DNA of 11,880 nucleotides. Origin: Candidatus Brocadia sp. (GTDB lineage Bacteria > Planctomycetota > Brocadiia > Brocadiales > Brocadiaceae). The position numbers and the translations under genes are program-made. Location: contig JAUQXU010000176.1 in NCBI GenBank assembly GCA_030837935.1, positions 1 through 11,880 of the forward strand. The letters are read 5' to 3'. Below, in pieces: positions 1 through 6,839 of the stretch. The notes beneath the pieces were generated by a model. That model was not told where the DNA came from. It was given only the letters and a program-made list of their open reading frames with translations, and ran no database searches. Numbering within the stretch: position 1 is the stretch's first letter; each line of letters opens with the position of its first letter.

Positions 1-261
1 TTTGAAAAAACAATTGTTCGGTGATACAAAATCAGCAAAAGAACTTAAACAGATGAGTTCAAAAACAACGAGAATAATTAAGAAAACTCCGAGCGCATCG
101 ACTCATATCGAAAATACCCCGTTCAACGAGGTATAAAGTTACTGAAAAAAGGATATCGTATTTTAGGCGCATCACTTACGATAAAAAAGAAGTATCTTCC
201 CATGAATTATGAAAAATGCTGCTTAAAAAACTTACAAAAAAAAGATGTTTTTACAGGGTAA
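1..261 (+). pseudogene. 3' end of an unrecognised gene, apparently frameshifted
   Basis: Two overlapping lysine-rich open frames run in from the left edge. The first is open from base 2 and stops at TAA 134-136. The second opens after a stop near base 79 and runs through SERIDSYRKYPVQRGIK to TAA 259-261. Neither has a visible start, and together they read as one C-terminal region if a one-base slip is allowed around the A-rich stretch at 80-87. I do not recognise the family. It could be a real gene with a sequence error, a decayed gene end, or two chance frames in AT-rich DNA. Confidence is low. Confidence 0.3.
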
Positions 262-270
262 TACTATATC

Positions 271-288
271 GCTCCTAACGGAGCTTTT
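271..288 (+). terminator. short GC hairpin plus T run, possible terminator
   Basis: GCTCC-TAAC-GGAGC forms a 5-bp stem with a 4-nt loop, followed directly by TTTT and, a few bases later, by a longer T run. It lies just after the reading frame that ends at 261 and about 90 bases before the next start codon, which suits termination of the upstream unit. The stem is short, so it could instead be a dispersed palindromic repeat. Confidence 0.4.
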
Positions 289-379
289 CACGGTTTTTTT
301 TAAATAACTAAACTGTTACGTATTTTTAAATCATTGTTCCCGTTTAAAGAAAAATAATTTATTTACTTCTTACTGTGCC

Positions 380-1900
380 ATGAACATCAACAAGAAACGA
401 TTCCTGGTCCTGTTTTTGATAAATATATTAATCGTTGTTCATGTCGTGCTCTGGTATAAATTTGGCTATCAACGAATCGGATCGTTGAGTCTCAATGGCA
501 TTGTCAGCCTTTTTGGAATAGGCTTGTTAAACTCCGCCGCTGCGTTCTTTATCTTTGTGACTATCATGACGGCCTTTTTTGGAAGGCTTTTTTGCGGTTG
601 GGGCTGTCACTTTGCCTTCTTTCAAGAGTGCGCGTTAAAAATCCTCAATAAACTCGGAATACACCCACACATCATCCACTCAAAGGCAAACGTCATTCAG
701 TACGTCTTTCTTCTGAAGACGTTAACCGCTATCGGTGAATTCTGGCTTATATACGGCATTCCGCATTTCCACATAGGTTTTGGTGACTCACAGGTAATGA
801 CCGTTGACCTTCCCAGAAATCCCATTATTATCGCATCCTTTATTACTTTTGATGCCTTTCTGTTTATCTATCTTTTGGGGTCAAGGGCATTTTGCCGATA
901 TGTATGCCCATGGGCACCCATGCTTGCAATCTTTGACAATATGAGCTTTTGGCGCATTCGAAAGATTAATGCGTGTAAGGGTTGTATGAGTTGTACGAAG
1001 AGTTGCACCATGGGAATTCAAGTGCATCAGGAGATTGCACAACACAATGCAGTAGTAAATCCAAACTGTATCCGATGCCTTGCTTGTAAGAACGCGTGTC
1101 AGAACAATACATTAAGTTACCGATGGGGCTTAAATGCAATTTCAATTACCCGTAGGATCAAGTGGCTTGTTCCGCGGCACAGTGATTATAGCTGGTATTG
1201 TGATTTCTTACTTATATTCTGCGGATTAATAACTGCATATTACACCCAAAAGTGGCTGGGAAGTTTTCAGACATTTCTGGGCGCCGCATGGGGATTATGT
1301 TTTGGCATTTTCATAATAAACATCTTAGCGAAGAGGTATGTACCTATATCAGAAACCGCTCAACAAAAAAGAAGGTTGTTGACCGTCGGGTTGATAACAT
1401 TATCTTCCCTTGGCTGGTGTTGGGTAACAACTACTTCCTATGACACCCGCCTCCTATTAAGAGGAAACAGATTCTTTGATTTAATGGATTATGACAAGGC
1501 TATTGCAACATATAATCAAGCGATCAATGAATTCCCATTAAATCATGAGATCCGAGCTGCCCTGGCGCTAGCATATAAGCAGACAGGTGATTATTGTCGT
1601 GCCGCAACAGAGTATAAATATCTCATTAACAGCAATCCAGACAACGCTGCTCTCCATAATAATTTAGGAACGGTTTATTATAGGAATGAACAATATGATT
1701 TTGCAATTGAAGAATATAGAAAGGCTATTCAGCTAGACGATCATCTTGCTGCAGCGTATGGCAATCTTGGTTTGGTATTTTTAAAAAAAGGAAATGTTAA
1801 GGAGGCCATTCCCTTTCTGAGAAAAGTCTTTCAAAATGAAGAAGATATGTTAAACTATATATTATTGTTATATAGTCCTAATCACGAACAAACAGGATAG
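380..1900 (+). CDS. NapH/CcoG-like membrane 4Fe-4S ferredoxin with C-terminal TPR repeats
   Basis: A 506-residue polytopic membrane protein of the NapH/NosR/CcoG type. Several hydrophobic segments lie in the first 190 residues, with a CGWGC motif at 72-76 and CRYVCP at 172-177, the paired Cys motifs typical of the family. Two ferredoxin-type clusters follow: C199-x2-C202-x2-C205-x3-C209 and C230-x2-C233-x2-C236-x3-C240, each predicted to bind one [4Fe-4S]. Two more membrane segments lie around 275-320 and 333-350. Residues about 358-490 are roughly four TPR units, which ordinary NapH (under 300 residues) lacks. Family knowledge suggests electron transfer between the quinone pool and an acceptor across or at the membrane; the TPRs may recruit a partner. 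No clear Shine-Dalgarno precedes the ATG; the start is supported by the N-terminal pattern of a short basic stretch followed by a membrane helix. The next gene follows after 18 bases and is probably co-transcribed. The partner redox enzyme is not in this window. Confidence 0.85.
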   Translation: MNINKKRFLVLFLINILIVVHVVLWYKFGYQRIGSLSLNGIVSLFGIGLLNSAAAFFIFVTIMTAFFGRLFCGWGCHFAFFQECALKILNKLGIHPHIIHSKANVIQYVFLLKTLTAIGEFWLIYGIPHFHIGFGDSQVMTVDLPRNPIIIASFITFDAFLFIYLLGSRAFCRYVCPWAPMLAIFDNMSFWRIRKINACKGCMSCTKSCTMGIQVHQEIAQHNAVVNPNCIRCLACKNACQNNTLSYRWGLNAISITRRIKWLVPRHSDYSWYCDFLLIFCGLITAYYTQKWLGSFQTFLGAAWGLCFGIFIINILAKRYVPISETAQQKRRLLTVGLITLSSLGWCWVTTTSYDTRLLLRGNRFFDLMDYDKAIATYNQAINEFPLNHEIRAALALAYKQTGDYCRAATEYKYLINSNPDNAALHNNLGTVYYRNEQYDFAIEEYRKAIQLDDHLAAAYGNLGLVFLKKGNVKEAIPFLRKVFQNEEDMLNYILLLYSPNHEQTG

Positions 1901-1918
1901 AAAGGAAGGAAGGAATAT

Positions 1919-2218
1919 ATGGGAAATGTTTATACGTGTCAGACGTGTGGCTTGGCAACAACAGACAAAGGTCACCTTTGTAAGCCAATACTGGCAAAGA
2001 AGGTTGTTGCTTGTAAATTTTGTGGTACGATAACAGGCGACCCCAGACATGTGTGCGCGCCCAAGGTTGTTAATTTGAAGTATGTTTGCGATTCCTGCGG
2101 CCGGCTTGCCGCTAAGCGTGAGATGCTTTGTCGTCCGTCACCCATGGCAAAACCAAAGAAAATAGTTAAAAAAACGGTTTCAAAAAAAGCAGAAAAATCT
2201 AAAAAATCAAAGAAATAA
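1919..2218 (+). CDS. small protein with three tandem Cys/His zinc-knuckle-like units and a Lys-rich tail
   Basis: A 99-residue protein with a very strong GGAAGGAAGGAA ribosome-binding tract just before ATG 1919. It begins 18 bases after the NapH-TPR gene and is likely in the same operon. The body is three copies of one unit: C7/C10/H19/C21, C32/C35/H44/C46 and C57/C60/M69/C71. The period is exactly 25 residues, and each unit fits CxxCG-x8-(H or M)-x-C-x-P. The third unit has Met instead of His, so it may not bind metal the same way. The last 25 residues are mostly Lys, Ser and Ala. No signal peptide or membrane segment is seen, so it is probably cytosolic. I do not recognise a characterised family. 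Zinc or other metal binding is inferred from the pattern, and nucleic-acid contact from the basic tail. A link to the redox protein upstream rests only on gene order. Confidence 0.75.
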   Translation: MGNVYTCQTCGLATTDKGHLCKPILAKKVVACKFCGTITGDPRHVCAPKVVNLKYVCDSCGRLAAKREMLCRPSPMAKPKKIVKKTVSKKAEKSKKSKK

Positions 2219-2621
2219 ACCAATTCTAACATTTGCTTCGTATTTAAGCTCCTTTCAGTAGAAATGATACGTGGCCAATATTAAGATTATTTAAATACCG
2301 CCTATTTCAAATAAACGGTTACAAATCCATGGTAACTATACTATGTAACCATCTTTGATTTTGCAAAGCGGAGAAAACAGGCAGAACAAAAATCGCATTC
2401 TCGTAGCAGTATAAATTTAGTAATTTGTATCGTGTGCAGGCCGTATTTCACTTTTAAATGCAACGGCCGTTATGAATTTATAATATAACGGGTCAATTAT
2501 TTTTCTCTAAAATACTAATCCTTAACGTGTAAAGGAAGAATTTGAGGTTTGAGATTTTCTTTTTTGTAAAAAAGCGCAATCTGGTAACAGGAATGAGCCG
2601 TTAGCAAAGCTATATTTTTAG
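2219..2621. other. AT-rich intergenic stretch without a recognisable gene
   Basis: About 400 bases between the Cys/His-repeat gene and the tRNA. No reading frame here looks coding. An imperfect inverted repeat around 2329-2352 (ATGGTAAC ... GTAACCAT) is the only structure I noticed, and it has no T run. No convincing terminator for the upstream operon is visible. Confidence 0.5.
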
Positions 2622-2699
<78 letters not shown>

Positions 2700-2896
2700 T
2701 TCAATAAACTCATGTGGCACAAAAGCACTACGAGTTAAGTATTATACGTCACACATATTTAAATACAAGCAAAAATATTTAATTAATTTGTACTATTCGG
2801 AAGTGTATGAACAAGAGACAAATCAGAAGAGAAATATTTTCACAAGGTATTGAGAATCAAGAGCATTATTTCGTCAGATTCTTGTGATTGTTTTTT

Positions 2897-2906
2897 GAAA
2901 TATTTC
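2897..2906. promoter_or_regulatory. GAAATATTTC palindrome next to the riboswitch promoter
   Basis: A perfect 10-bp palindrome ends 11 bases before the -35 box of the riboswitch promoter. A near copy, GAAATATTTT, lies at 2831-2840. The position would suit an operator for a transcription factor, but palindromes of A and T arise easily in DNA this AT-rich, so this is only a candidate. Confidence 0.2.
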
Positions 2907-2917
2907 TTATATTTTGC

Positions 2918-2945
2918 TTGACATAAAAAGTTATTATTTTAAAAT
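2918..2945 (+). promoter_or_regulatory. sigma-70-type promoter for the riboswitch RNA
   Basis: TTGACA at 2918-2923 is a perfect -35 consensus. TAAAAT at 2940-2945 matches five of six -10 positions, with a 16-base spacer. Transcription would begin near 2952, about 25 bases before the aptamer, so the whole aptamer and terminator would be in the leader. It is the best-looking promoter in the window. Confidence 0.75.
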
Positions 2946-2974
2946 AGCCGCATTAAATAACTAACCGTTTCACA

Positions 2975-3072
2975 TACCGACAAAGGCAAACCTTGGGTAA
3001 CTAGGGGACGCAAAGTAAAGGGTCTTTAAAAGATCGGGAATTAGTGTAATAAAGACAGCCTTACTGCCGAAG
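2975..3072 (+). ncRNA. GEMM-I (cyclic di-GMP class I) riboswitch aptamer
   Basis: The conserved landmarks of the GEMM-I aptamer occur in order. AAAGGCAAACC is followed by a stem closed by a GUAA (GNRA) tetraloop, then GGACGCAAAG. A second arm has GGGTCTTTA pairing with TAAAGACAGCC, perfect over seven base pairs (GTCTTTA/TAAAGAC). The 3' closing strand is TTACTGCCGAA. The base just 5' of GCAAACC is G, the position (G20 in the Vibrio cholerae Vc2 aptamer) that favours cyclic di-GMP; the cyclic-GAMP-binding GEMM variants usually have A there. Boundaries are approximate. The 3' part of the aptamer is also the 5' arm of the terminator that follows, so ligand binding should prevent termination, giving an ON switch for the zinc-ribbon gene at 3217. 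Ligand and sign are predictions from family knowledge and base pairing. Confidence 0.85.
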
Positions 3073-3107
3073 ATGATTTTTCAATATCTTTGCAGTAAGG
3101 TTTTTTT
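3059..3107 (+). terminator. riboswitch expression-platform terminator
   Basis: CCTTACTGC (3059-3067) pairs perfectly with GCAGTAAGG (3092-3100). After one bulged C the stem extends by GAAGAT (3069-3074) with ATCTTT (3086-3091), and seven T residues follow (3101-3107). It is a strong Rho-independent terminator. The 5' arm overlaps the aptamer's 3' strand (CCTTACTGCC), so the two folds exclude each other. It ends 110 bases before the start codon of the downstream gene. Confidence 0.85.
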
Positions 3108-3216
3108 ATTGAAGGACAAATAATATAATAAAAAAATATTTTGGAACATTATTGTGCATGGTTTTGTTTTTAAAATCAATTGTAATTTACATTATCAGTC
3201 TTTCCAGGAGTTCACA

Positions 3217-3486
3217 ATGAGTATCCAACAGAAAGAAAAACTAAAACGTAAAACTAAAAAAAAATATAACGAAAAGAATCTTTCACTAAAAAATGTTTAC
3301 ACAGATAAAGCAGAAAGAAGTTGCCTTATGTGTGGGAAGAAGTTTATTAGCAGAGGTCCACACAATAGAAGGTGCCCGAAGTGTAACCAAAAGATTGATC
3401 AGGCCGCAGAAAATACGTTTTACATGCCAACCGTATATAACAATGACGGTGGCAGTGCGGGAGATTTTATACCAGTAGTTTCGTAA
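3217..3486 (+). CDS. 89-residue zinc-ribbon protein under riboswitch control
   Basis: The ATG at 3217 is chosen over one 63 bases upstream because CAGGAG sits seven bases before it and the extra residues look unlike coding sequence. The first 35 residues are very rich in Lys. A four-cysteine site follows, C36-x2-C39 and C53-x2-C56, with the segment GPHNRRCPKC around the second pair; this fits a zinc ribbon. The C-terminal third has no clear motif. No signal peptide or membrane segment is seen, so it is probably cytosolic and may bind nucleic acid or a protein. I do not recognise a characterised family. It is the only gene between the riboswitch and the terminator at 3513, so it forms a single-gene unit. 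If the riboswitch assignment is right, its expression follows cyclic di-GMP, which suggests a role in the sessile/motile or surface-attachment switch. Confidence 0.8.
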   Translation: MSIQQKEKLKRKTKKKYNEKNLSLKNVYTDKAERSCLMCGKKFISRGPHNRRCPKCNQKIDQAAENTFYMPTVYNNDGGSAGDFIPVVS

Positions 3487-3512
3487 AATAGCAGGGCGCC
3501 AAATAACTTATC

Positions 3513-3553
3513 AAAAGGGTTGTGTAATCATTCATACACAACCCTTTTTTTTT
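3513..3553 (+). terminator. strong Rho-independent terminator
   Basis: AAAAGGGTTGTGTA (3513-3526) pairs with TACACAACCCTTTT, and the T run continues to 3553. It starts 27 bases after the zinc-ribbon stop codon and closes that transcription unit. Confidence 0.9.
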
Positions 3554-3557
3554 GTTG

Positions 3558-3706
3558 GTTAGTACCACCAACGTAGCTGGTGACTTGACTATCTCTAAAA
3601 GGGCATTGTTACTGGTACCCCTTAAGGGATACACTCGGCTTTATTTATTAATCAGGAACACTCTCCATTTGCAGTTTGCAGAAAGAGACTTTTTTCTGTA
3701 AATACT
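3558..3706 (-). repeat. core-less IS200-like element ends (copy 1), inverted relative to 10321-10658
   Basis: Bases 3558-3660 match the reverse complement of 10554-10658 over roughly 100 positions with scattered differences. Bases 3664-3706 match the reverse complement of 10321-10363. In the second copy these two blocks flank a ruined IS200-type transposase; here they are adjacent and joined at a single CCATTTGCA, which occurs on both sides of the transposase in the other copy. It is best read as a deletion derivative carrying only element ends. The first 33 bases (3558-3590) can be read as VSTTNVAGDLT, matching VSTTSVVGGLT in the other copy, and so may belong to the surrounding IS91-like sequence. 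The GCCCTTTTAGGGC hairpin of the other copy is broken here. Confidence 0.65.
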
Positions 3707-3742
3707 ATAGCATAGCTTTTGCTATTCTGCCCCCCCCTAACG

Positions 3743-3850
3743 GGTGGTTTAGCTCTGGAATTATTTACCAAGCTTACCGAGATTGACCCGCAGACATGCC
3801 CTTGTTGTGAAAAAGGACGGCTGGTAAAGAAAGAAACATTACTCCCCCCT
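3743..3850 (+). pseudogene. IS91-like transposase C-terminal fragment
   Basis: The translated segment contains KLTEIDPQTCPCCEKGRLV, resembling the C-terminal Cys-pair region of IS91/IS801-type (Y2) transposases, where a short LTGxD-CPxC-KG-LPP pattern is common. No catalytic Tyr pair, HUH motif or start is present, and after about LLPP the frame continues without similarity to 4102. It lies directly beside the core-less IS200 derivative, which may have broken the gene. The assignment rests on a short motif, so the family is moderately sure and the exact limits are not. Confidence 0.5.
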
Positions 3851-3985
3851 CATTCTTTCTCCTCCCGAAAAGGTGTAATTTCTGCCTTGATTTATCCCAT
3901 AGAGAAGTGTATTTTACCGTACAAAGGGGAGAAATATGCCCCTTTCGAACGCATAACCTTAAAATATACACGAGTTTCGGTACGG

Positions 3986-4016
3986 TTTTATTCCGTAGCT
4001 CAACTACGGATAAAAT
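3986..4016. other. imperfect hairpin downstream of the transposase fragment
   Basis: TTTTATTCCGTAG and CTACGGATAAAA form a 12-bp stem with one bulged T and a CTCAA loop. It could be the terminus of the decayed IS91-like element, since those elements carry a terminal palindrome, or a bidirectional terminator. Nothing else recognisable lies between 3851 and 4220. Confidence 0.3.
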
Positions 4017-4220
4017 ACTTAATGTTGGCGATCATGGAACTTGCAAACCGTTGTACATTGCCATCGCTAGACTCAAAGACATCGCCATCAAGAGACGGCT
4101 AATACCTTTACGGTAGTGAAGTTAATAGTAAGTTCTTTTATACTGAGAAGGTTCATAGAGTGTGATTTTATTTTGAAATTCCTAATGATAGATTTAATAC
4201 TATTCAATGAAATCGCCATG

Positions 4221-4440
4221 AATCCCGTAGGGATGAAATGATTATAGACGATAGCATAAAACCCCAACGATAAACCCCTAAGGGGTGATATAATCGTTTT
4301 TCCGTGAAATGCCCGGCGTGTCCATTATGTCATCCCCTTGGGATTGGGTGTTGTTTTCGGTTTTTTCATCTATAATCATTTTACCCCTTCGGGGTTCTTG
4401 GTTTCATATTTTTAATAAATCACAACTAATGAACACATTG
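4221..4440 (+). repeat. four-palindrome repeat, copy A
   Basis: A ~220-bp sequence present again, inverted, at 11668-11880. It holds four 13-nt palindromes with 5-bp arms and 3-nt centres: ATCCC-GTA-GGGAT (4222-4234), ACCCC-TAA-GGGGT (4274-4286), ATCCC-CTT-GGGAT (4332-4344) and ACCCC-TTC-GGGGT (4383-4395). Their starts are 52, 58 and 51 bases apart. The outer spacers are related as inverted repeats around (A/G)AAATGATTATAGAYGA, so the unit from 4222 to 4395 is itself an imperfect palindrome. The shared sequence continues some 45 bases past the last palindrome. No reading frame is seen. It may be a non-autonomous mobile element or a REP-like structural repeat; no target duplication was found. 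Confidence 0.85.
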
Positions 4441-4484
4441 GGTATAAATAACAATCGACTGTTTTGATAAAGGGGGATAATACC

Positions 4485-6464
4485 ATGGCAAAAAAGAAAA
4501 AGGAGGGGAAGCGTGTCCTGGATGCACGTCCTGATGCGCTTGATTTTCGTGATAAGATGTATGTACCAACATTGATGGAAGTACCAATTCGAATCGATCT
4601 TGATAAATATAAGCAATTGTGTGTACCAGTTCTTGACCAGGGTACTGAAGGGGCTTGTACCGGATTTGGTTTAGCTACAGTGGCGAATTATCTTCTCCGT
4701 AAGCGTAAGGTGGTGCCAGATACTACATCGGTAAGTCCACGTATGCTTTACGAAATTGCCAGACGCTATGATGAATGGGTAGGAGAGGATTATGAAGGGT
4801 CGAGTGCCCGTGGAGCAATGAAGGGTTGGCACAAGCATGGGATTTGTGCAGAAACGCTCTGGCCATACAATCCGCTTAAACCAGACAGTATCACGACAGA
4901 TGAGCGATTGAGGGATGCAGCAAAGCGTCCTTTGGGTGCCTATTTCAGGGTTAACCATAAGGATTTGGTTGCCATGCATACCGCTTTGGCAGAAGTGGAA
5001 ATTCTTTATGCAACTGCTCTTGTACATGATGGCTGGAATAAAATTGGTGCCGATGGAGTAATCTCTCCCAATGGTAAGATTCTTGGTGGACATGCCTTTG
5101 CTATTGTAGCCTTTGATGACCGGGGCTTTTGGATTCAAAATTCCTGGGGAGAGGATTGGGGGCAAGGAGGCTTTGCCTTAATTACGTATGATGATTGGTT
5201 GAACCATGGTACCGATGTCTGGGTAGCCCGATTAGGCGCTCCGGTTATCTTGCGCACACCTGAGGCTGTCGCTGCGAGTCAGTCAGCTATAGCCCGGCAA
5301 TCAGAAACGTATGCCTATCAGGACCTCCATTCCCACATCATTAGTGTTGGCAATGATGGTCTTCTCCGGGGAAGTGGTACCTATGGTACATCAGAAGCCG
5401 AAGTTGCGTCAATCTTCCGTGAGGATTTCTCACGGATTACAAAGAATTGGAGCAAGAAGCGAATCCTTCTTTATGCCCATGGAGGGCTTACTAATGAATA
5501 TTCTGCTATACAACGTGTTGCAGATTACCGCACAGCATTATTAGAATCCGAAGTTTATCCGCTTGCATTTATCTGGAAGAGTGATTTTTGGACGACACTG
5601 ACCAATTTACTGAAAGATGCAGTGAGCAGGCGCCGTCCCGAAGGCTTTATTGACGAGTCAAAGGATTTTATGCTCGACCGGCTAGATGATGCATTGGAGC
5701 CAGTCACTCGAATGCTTGGTGGAAATCTCATATGGGGTGAAATGAAAGAAAATGCTTTGGGTGCAACATGTGAATCGCAGGGCGGTGCGCGTATCGCAAT
5801 AAAATATCTGGCAGAATTATTATCAAAAGACTCATCTGTTGAGATTCACGTAGCCGGGCATAGCGCCGGAGCTATATTTCATGCACTTCTTATCCAATTA
5901 CTGACCGGGCAAGGGAAGATAACATCAGGACCATTGAAGGGGAAAAAAGGCTATGGACTTAAGGTCTCCTCATGCACCCTTTGGGCGCCAGCATGTACGA
6001 TAGAATTATTCAAGCAAACCTATATGCCAGCAATTCAAAACGGAGGCATTGAAAGATTTGCCCTTTTTACCCTTACGGACAAAGCAGAACAGGATGATCA
6101 TTGTGCATCTATTTATCATAAATCACTTCTCTACTTAGTATCCAATGCCTTTGAAGAAAAACCGCGCATCCCTTTATTCCGCGACGGAGAAGCACTCCTT
6201 GGTATGGAAAAATTTATCAGAGATGATCAGGATATCATGAAACATATCGGTACCAAAAAATTCCAGTGGGTTCTCTCACCGAACAATGCCGATACGGGTT
6301 CTCCGGATCATTCAACGACAAAAAGTCATGGTGATTTCGATGATGACAGGGCAACGCTCCATGCTACACTTGCCCGTATCCTTCAGAAAACGAAAGTAGA
6401 GGTCACATTTGCCATTCACCGTTCTGCATCTTCTTTAATGGACAGGAGACACAGACTTATGTAA
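4485..6464 (+). CDS. papain-like (C1A) peptidase fused to an alpha/beta-hydrolase
   Basis: A 659-residue protein. ATG 4485 has an AGGGGG ribosome-binding site eight bases upstream; an in-frame TTG at 4464 lies before it and is rejected. The N-terminal half is a C1A peptidase with oxyanion Gln52, nucleophile Cys58 (GACTGFG), His203 (GGHAF) and Asn219 in NSWG. The Gln-Cys spacing (6) and His-Asn spacing (16) equal those of papain. Only about 50 residues precede the site, so there is no inhibitory propeptide, and no signal peptide is seen, so it is probably cytosolic. The C-terminal half has an alpha/beta-hydrolase pattern: an oxyanion-type HGG at 332-334, nucleophile Ser460 in GHSAG, and a possible catalytic His615 in SHGDFDDD; the acid is not certain. 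The natural substrates are unknown. The gene stands alone, directly after repeat copy A. Both active sites look intact, so a bifunctional enzyme is expected. A toxin, effector or defence role is possible but rests only on architecture and accessory setting. Confidence 0.88.
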   Translation: MAKKKKEGKRVLDARPDALDFRDKMYVPTLMEVPIRIDLDKYKQLCVPVLDQGTEGACTGFGLATVANYLLRKRKVVPDTTSVSPRMLYEIARRYDEWVGEDYEGSSARGAMKGWHKHGICAETLWPYNPLKPDSITTDERLRDAAKRPLGAYFRVNHKDLVAMHTALAEVEILYATALVHDGWNKIGADGVISPNGKILGGHAFAIVAFDDRGFWIQNSWGEDWGQGGFALITYDDWLNHGTDVWVARLGAPVILRTPEAVAASQSAIARQSETYAYQDLHSHIISVGNDGLLRGSGTYGTSEAEVASIFREDFSRITKNWSKKRILLYAHGGLTNEYSAIQRVADYRTALLESEVYPLAFIWKSDFWTTLTNLLKDAVSRRRPEGFIDESKDFMLDRLDDALEPVTRMLGGNLIWGEMKENALGATCESQGGARIAIKYLAELLSKDSSVEIHVAGHSAGAIFHALLIQLLTGQGKITSGPLKGKKGYGLKVSSCTLWAPACTIELFKQTYMPAIQNGGIERFALFTLTDKAEQDDHCASIYHKSLLYLVSNAFEEKPRIPLFRDGEALLGMEKFIRDDQDIMKHIGTKKFQWVLSPNNADTGSPDHSTTKSHGDFDDDRATLHATLARILQKTKVEVTFAIHRSASSLMDRRHRLM

Positions 6465-6839
6465 GATGTACGAAAATATAGAAATTTTTGAAATGAAAAG
6501 GTAAAAAGGGAGGAGAGTGGTTACTTTTTATAAAGGATCAAAAAAACCGGTAAAGGAGAAGGGGTTTTGCTTTTTTATGTTATGTGTCCAACCAAGTAAT
6601 TATTTACTCTTGCCAGATGAGTTTTCATTCATTAAAAACTTGACATCGTCTTGCCAATTACTTACTATATCAGCACATAGTATACAAACGTTATTATATG
6701 CCCAAACGGGCAATAATACGTCACAGCAAAGGAATTATAGGTACTAATAGCCATCTTATTCTACGGCTATTCGTATGACTACTTAATGTTGATGCTCGTC
6801 AGCTAAAGTCCCTCATCAAACTTTTGGTCTTACAATAAA
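6465..6839. other. intergenic stretch with two hairpins, no convincing gene
   Basis: A GTG-initiated frame of 76 codons at 6517 has GGGAGGAG only one base before the start and a sequence with no recognisable motif; I do not support it as a gene. An imperfect hairpin at 6689-6720 pairs CGTTATTATATGCCC with GGGCAATAATACG. A second palindrome at 6741-6775 is listed separately. There is no T run after either, so terminator function is uncertain. Confidence 0.5.
6741..6775. repeat. TACTAATAGCC hairpin repeat, copy 1
   Basis: Left arm TACTAATAGCCAT and right arm TACGGCTATTCGTA form a 13-position stem with two mismatches around a short AT-rich loop. A related copy at 11598-11633 is a perfect stem. 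Both copies lie in intergenic sequence within about 70 bases of a start codon or the gap before one. Confidence 0.6.

Noticed and set aside
2329..2352. Imperfect GGTAAC/GTAACC hairpin as a terminator of the first operon
   Set aside because: It is mismatched in the stem, has no following T run, and lies over 100 bases after the stop codon.
3154..3216. Upstream in-frame ATG for the zinc-ribbon gene
   Set aside because: The ATG at 3217 has CAGGAG at proper spacing, while the upstream ATG lacks a ribosome-binding site and adds residues of non-coding appearance.
3719..4102. 127-codon frame as an intact gene
   Set aside because: Only about 36 codons resemble a transposase end. The start falls in element debris and the rest has no similarity, so it is treated as a fragment.
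4222..4395. Four evenly spaced short repeats resembling a tiny CRISPR array
   Set aside because: The repeats are only 13 nt, alternate between two palindromes, and the outer spacers are inverted copies of each other; the whole unit recurs elsewhere inverted. There are no cas genes.
4464..4484. TTG start for the peptidase-hydrolase
   Set aside because: The ribosome-binding AGGGGG lies downstream of the TTG and is correctly spaced for ATG 4485.
6517..6747. 76-codon GTG-initiated frame after the peptidase-hydrolase gene
   Set aside because: The Shine-Dalgarno is only one base from the GTG, the peptide has no recognisable motif, and the end overlaps hairpin repeats.
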